A stretch of DNA of 64,000 nt from Terebella lapidaria (taxonomy: Eukaryota; Annelida; Polychaeta; Terebellida; Terebellidae). The translations under genes were made by a program, and so were the position numbers. The notes below the pieces were generated by a model. The model did no database searches and was not told the DNA's origin. It saw only the letters and a program-made list of their open reading frames with translations. The stretch spans positions 34,420,651 through 34,484,650 of the forward strand of contig OX424558.1 in NCBI GenBank assembly GCA_949152475.1. The letters run 5' to 3'. Positions 60,740-64,000 of this stretch are shown one piece after another (position 1 is the stretch's first letter; each line of letters starts with the position of its first letter).

Positions 60740-61600
60740 TCCACATTTTAACAAAACACATTAAACATCATCCAACAATGCAAACCGCCCCAGTAACACA
60801 CACACACATAACCACCACCCTGTTCAGCCAACAGATTTCCAAACCACAACACTTATCCTTTATTATAGGATCAGGGCAATTATCCACTTTTCTGTAATAA
60901 ATGAGTATATCAACAAATCATGAAAGTCGGGTAATCTGCGACAAATACTATACACTAATGGATATTATACTATAGATCATGGTTTCCACGCATAGCAAAT
61001 TTTAGAATTTAGATTTTAAAGAAAGTTTATTTAATTTCTTGGGGGAATTTTTGTTGAAATTCCATACACAAATTTGAATAATATGTTTCCAAAACCATCT
61101 GGAAACATTTTATACATGTAACTGTTACGACTAGATTGAATAATTTAGTAGACATTAATGTAGGCATACAGATTTGCAGTGATAGTCAAGTTGACATTTG
61201 CAGGAAGCAGTAAATTTTCATTTATTTGACAGTACCATCAGTTAGCTGAGGAATATACCAATATTTCCTGGAGTGGTGTTTGTTAAGTTCGTCAGTGGAC
61301 GTTGTTTGCATTTTGCAAAAGAAAACAGGGCTTGGCAATGGTTGTAATATACCACATACACCTATTACCAATTTTGAGTGCGATAAATATTTTCATCAGT
61401 TCGGAGTATGTGTTCTTTTGTGGGTATTACCGTTATTGACGAGGTAGCCTATTGCATTTTTCATGAGCCAATATCGTCAAAAACGATTGTTAAGAATACA
61501 AACTCGTTTTACTTTCCATCAAATTCCACTTCCAGATTCCAACGAGGTCTTACAAATATTAGAGTTCAACAGTTATCTCTGAATTAGCCTTCTAACGACC
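60740..61600 (+). repeat. copy C (shortened) of the ~2-kb tandem unit
   Basis: It matches A and B at ACACATAACCACCACCCTG, AACAGATTTCCAAACCACA, CAATTATCC, TAATTTCTTG, the CAGTACCATCAGTTAGCTG block, CCATCAAATTCCACTT and TTCTAACGACCCCTGATATAC. The final segment passes into the 44-bp satellite. Confidence 0.75.
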
Positions 61601-64000
61601 CCTGATATACTCTTAGTGTGACTATAACTCTAGACTGATATACCCCGATATACTATTAGTGTGACTATAAATCTAGACTGATATACCCCTGATATACTCT
61701 TAGTGTGACTATAAATCTAGACTGATATACCCCTGATATACTCTTAGTGTGACTATTAATCTAGACTGATATACCCCTGATATACTCTTAGTGTGACTAT
61801 AAATCTAGACTGATATACTCCTGATATACTCTTAGTGTGACTATAAATCTAGACTGATATACCCCTGATATACTCCTAGTGTGACTATAAATCTAGACTG
61901 ATATACCCCTGATATACTCCTAGTGTGACTATAAATCTAGACTGATATACTCCTGATATACTCTTAGTGTGACTATAAATCTAGACTGATATACCCCTGA
62001 TATACTCTTAGTGTGACTATAAATCTAGACTGATATACTCCTGATATACTCTTAGTGTGACTATAAATCTAGACTGATATACCCCTGATATACTCTTAGT
62101 GTGACTATAAATCTAGACTGATATACCCCTGATATACTCTTAGTGTGACTATAAATCTAGACTGATATACCCCTGATATACTCTTAGTGTGACTATAAAT
62201 CTAGACTGATATACCCCTGATATACTCTTAGTGTGACTATAAATCTAGACTGATATACCCCTGATATATTCTTAGTGTGACTATAAATCTAGACTGATAT
62301 ACCCCTGATATACTCTTAGTGTGACTATAAATCTAGACTGATATACCCCTGATATACTCTTAGTGTGACTATAAATCTAGACTGATATACCCCTGATATA
62401 CTCTTAGTGTGACTATAAATCTAGACTGATATACCCCTGATATACTCTTAGTGTGACTATAAATCTAGACTGATATACCCCTGATATACTCTTAGTGTGA
62501 CTATAAATCTAGACTGATATACCCCTGATATACTCTTAGTGTGACTATAAATCTAGACTGATATACCCCTGATATACTCTTAGTGTGACTATAAATCTAG
62601 ACTGATATACCCCTGATATACTCTTAGTGTGACTATAAATCTAGACTGATATACCCCTGATATACTCTTAGTGTGACTATAAATCTAGACTGATATACCC
62701 CTGATATATTCTTAGTGTGACTATAAATCTAGACTGATATACCCCTGATATACTCTTAGTGTGACTATAAATCTAGACTGATATACCCCTGATATACTCT
62801 TAGTGTGACTATAAATCTAGACTGATATACCCCTGATATACTCTTAGTGTGACTATAAATCTAGACTGATATACCCCTGATATACTCTTAGTGTGACTAT
62901 AAATCTAGACTGATATACCCCTGATATACTCTTAGTGTGACTATAAATCTAGACTGATATACCCCTGATATACTCTTAGTGTGACTATAAATCTAGACTG
63001 ATATACCCCTGATATACTCTTAGTGTGACTATAAATCTAGACTGATATACCCCTGATATACTCTTAGTGTGACTATAAATCTAGACTGATATACCCCTGA
63101 TATACTCTTAGTGTGACTATAAATCTAGACTGATATACCCCTGATATACTCTTAGTGTGACTATAAATCTAGACTGATATACCCCTGATATACTCTTAGT
63201 GTGACTATAAATCTAGACTGATATACCCCTGATATACTCTTAGTGTGACTATAAATCTAGACTGATATACCCCCGATATACTCTTAGTGTGACTATAAAT
63301 CTAGACTGATATACCCCCGATATACTCTTAGTGTGACTATAAATCTAGACTGATATACCCCTGATATACTCTTAGTGTGACTATAAATCTAGACTGATAT
63401 ACCCCTGATATACTCTTAGTGTGACTATAAATCTAGACTGATATACCCCTGATATACTCTTAGTGTGACTATAAATCTAGACTGATATACCCCCGATATA
63501 CTCTTAGTGTGACTATAAATCTAGACTGATATACCCCCGATATACTCTTAGTGTGACTATAAATCTAGACTGATATACCCCTGATATACTCTTAGTGTGA
63601 CTATAAATCTAGACTGATATACCCCTGATATACTCTTAGTGTGACTATAAATCTAGACTGATATACCCCTGATATACTCTTAGTGTGACTATAAATCTAG
63701 ACTGATATACCCCCGATATACTCTTAGTGTGACTATAAATCTAGACTGATATACCCCCGATATACTCTTAGTGTGACTATAAATCTAGACTGATATACCC
63801 CCGATATACTCTTAGTGTGACTATAAATCTAGACTGATATACCCCCGATATACTCTTAGTGTGACTATAAATCTAGACTGATATACCCCCGATATACTCT
63901 TAGTGTGACTATGAATCTAGACTGATATACCCCCGATATACTCTTAGTGTGACTATAAATCTAGACTGATATACCCCCGATATACTCTTAGTGTGACTAT
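61600..64000 (+). repeat. 44-bp satellite array, ~55 units, continues past the window
   Basis: The unit is CTAGACTGATATACCCCTGA followed by TATACTCTTAGTGTGACTATAAAT. Units are nearly identical; most differences are C/T at one position (CCCTGA or CCCCGA) and TCCTGA variants at the proximal end. The period is exact: CTAGACTGAT opens lines 660 bp apart, 15 units. A 220-bp five-unit super-period is visible near 63250-63760. Confidence 0.97.

Overview
This is a eukaryotic, AT-rich nuclear window. It has introns with GT-AG borders, long introns, tandem satellites, short inverted-repeat (MITE-like) transposons, a decayed LINE and many long poly-G/poly-C runs. The style suggests a marine invertebrate, either a lophotrochozoan or an invertebrate deuterostome. 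The sequence alone does not settle the phylum.

Two host genes can be assembled with confidence. (1) On the plus strand, a complete cathepsin L-type cysteine protease lies at about 5.9-10.1 kb. It has a 5' untranslated exon, eight coding exons encoding 356 residues, and a 3' UTR. Three CLEAR/E-box-like motifs sit just upstream. (2) On the minus strand, a Quaking/HOW STAR-family RNA-binding protein spans 52.19 kb down to 23.22 kb. Exons for QUA1, KH, QUA2 and the proline/alanine-rich tail are all present, and the splice phases agree throughout.

The most interesting object is the 3' half of the quaking gene. There are two homologous, alternative QUA2 exons (5a and 5b). Their phases mean that using both or neither destroys the frame. 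Exon 5b is preceded by a UACUAAC branch-point-like site that also fits the bipartite element bound by Quaking proteins, and it is followed directly by a perfect 11-bp hairpin in the intron. Exon 6 either reads through to a short tail or splices to a newly recognised terminal exon 7 with an NLS-like, HPYGR-containing tail similar to QKI-5/HOW(L). Four proteins of 347, 356, 367 and 376 residues are predicted.

Layout: 0-2.6 kb, a possible exon of an unknown minus-strand gene plus MITE-like elements; 2.6-3.6 kb, a dead CR1/L2-like LINE; 3.74-4.27 kb, a diverged ~160-bp tandem repeat; 5.8-10.1 kb, cathepsin L; 10.9-15.3 kb, a 36-bp minisatellite with higher-order structure; 15.3-23.2 kb, the 3' UTR or downstream region of quaking; 23.2-52.2 kb, quaking; 52.2-55.1 kb, upstream flank; 55.1-61.6 kb, three diverged copies of a ~2-kb unit, the first invaded by a MITE-like element and a palindromic degenerate repeat; 61.6-64.0 kb, a highly homogeneous 44-bp satellite that appears to have grown from a segment of the third ~2-kb copy and runs off the window.
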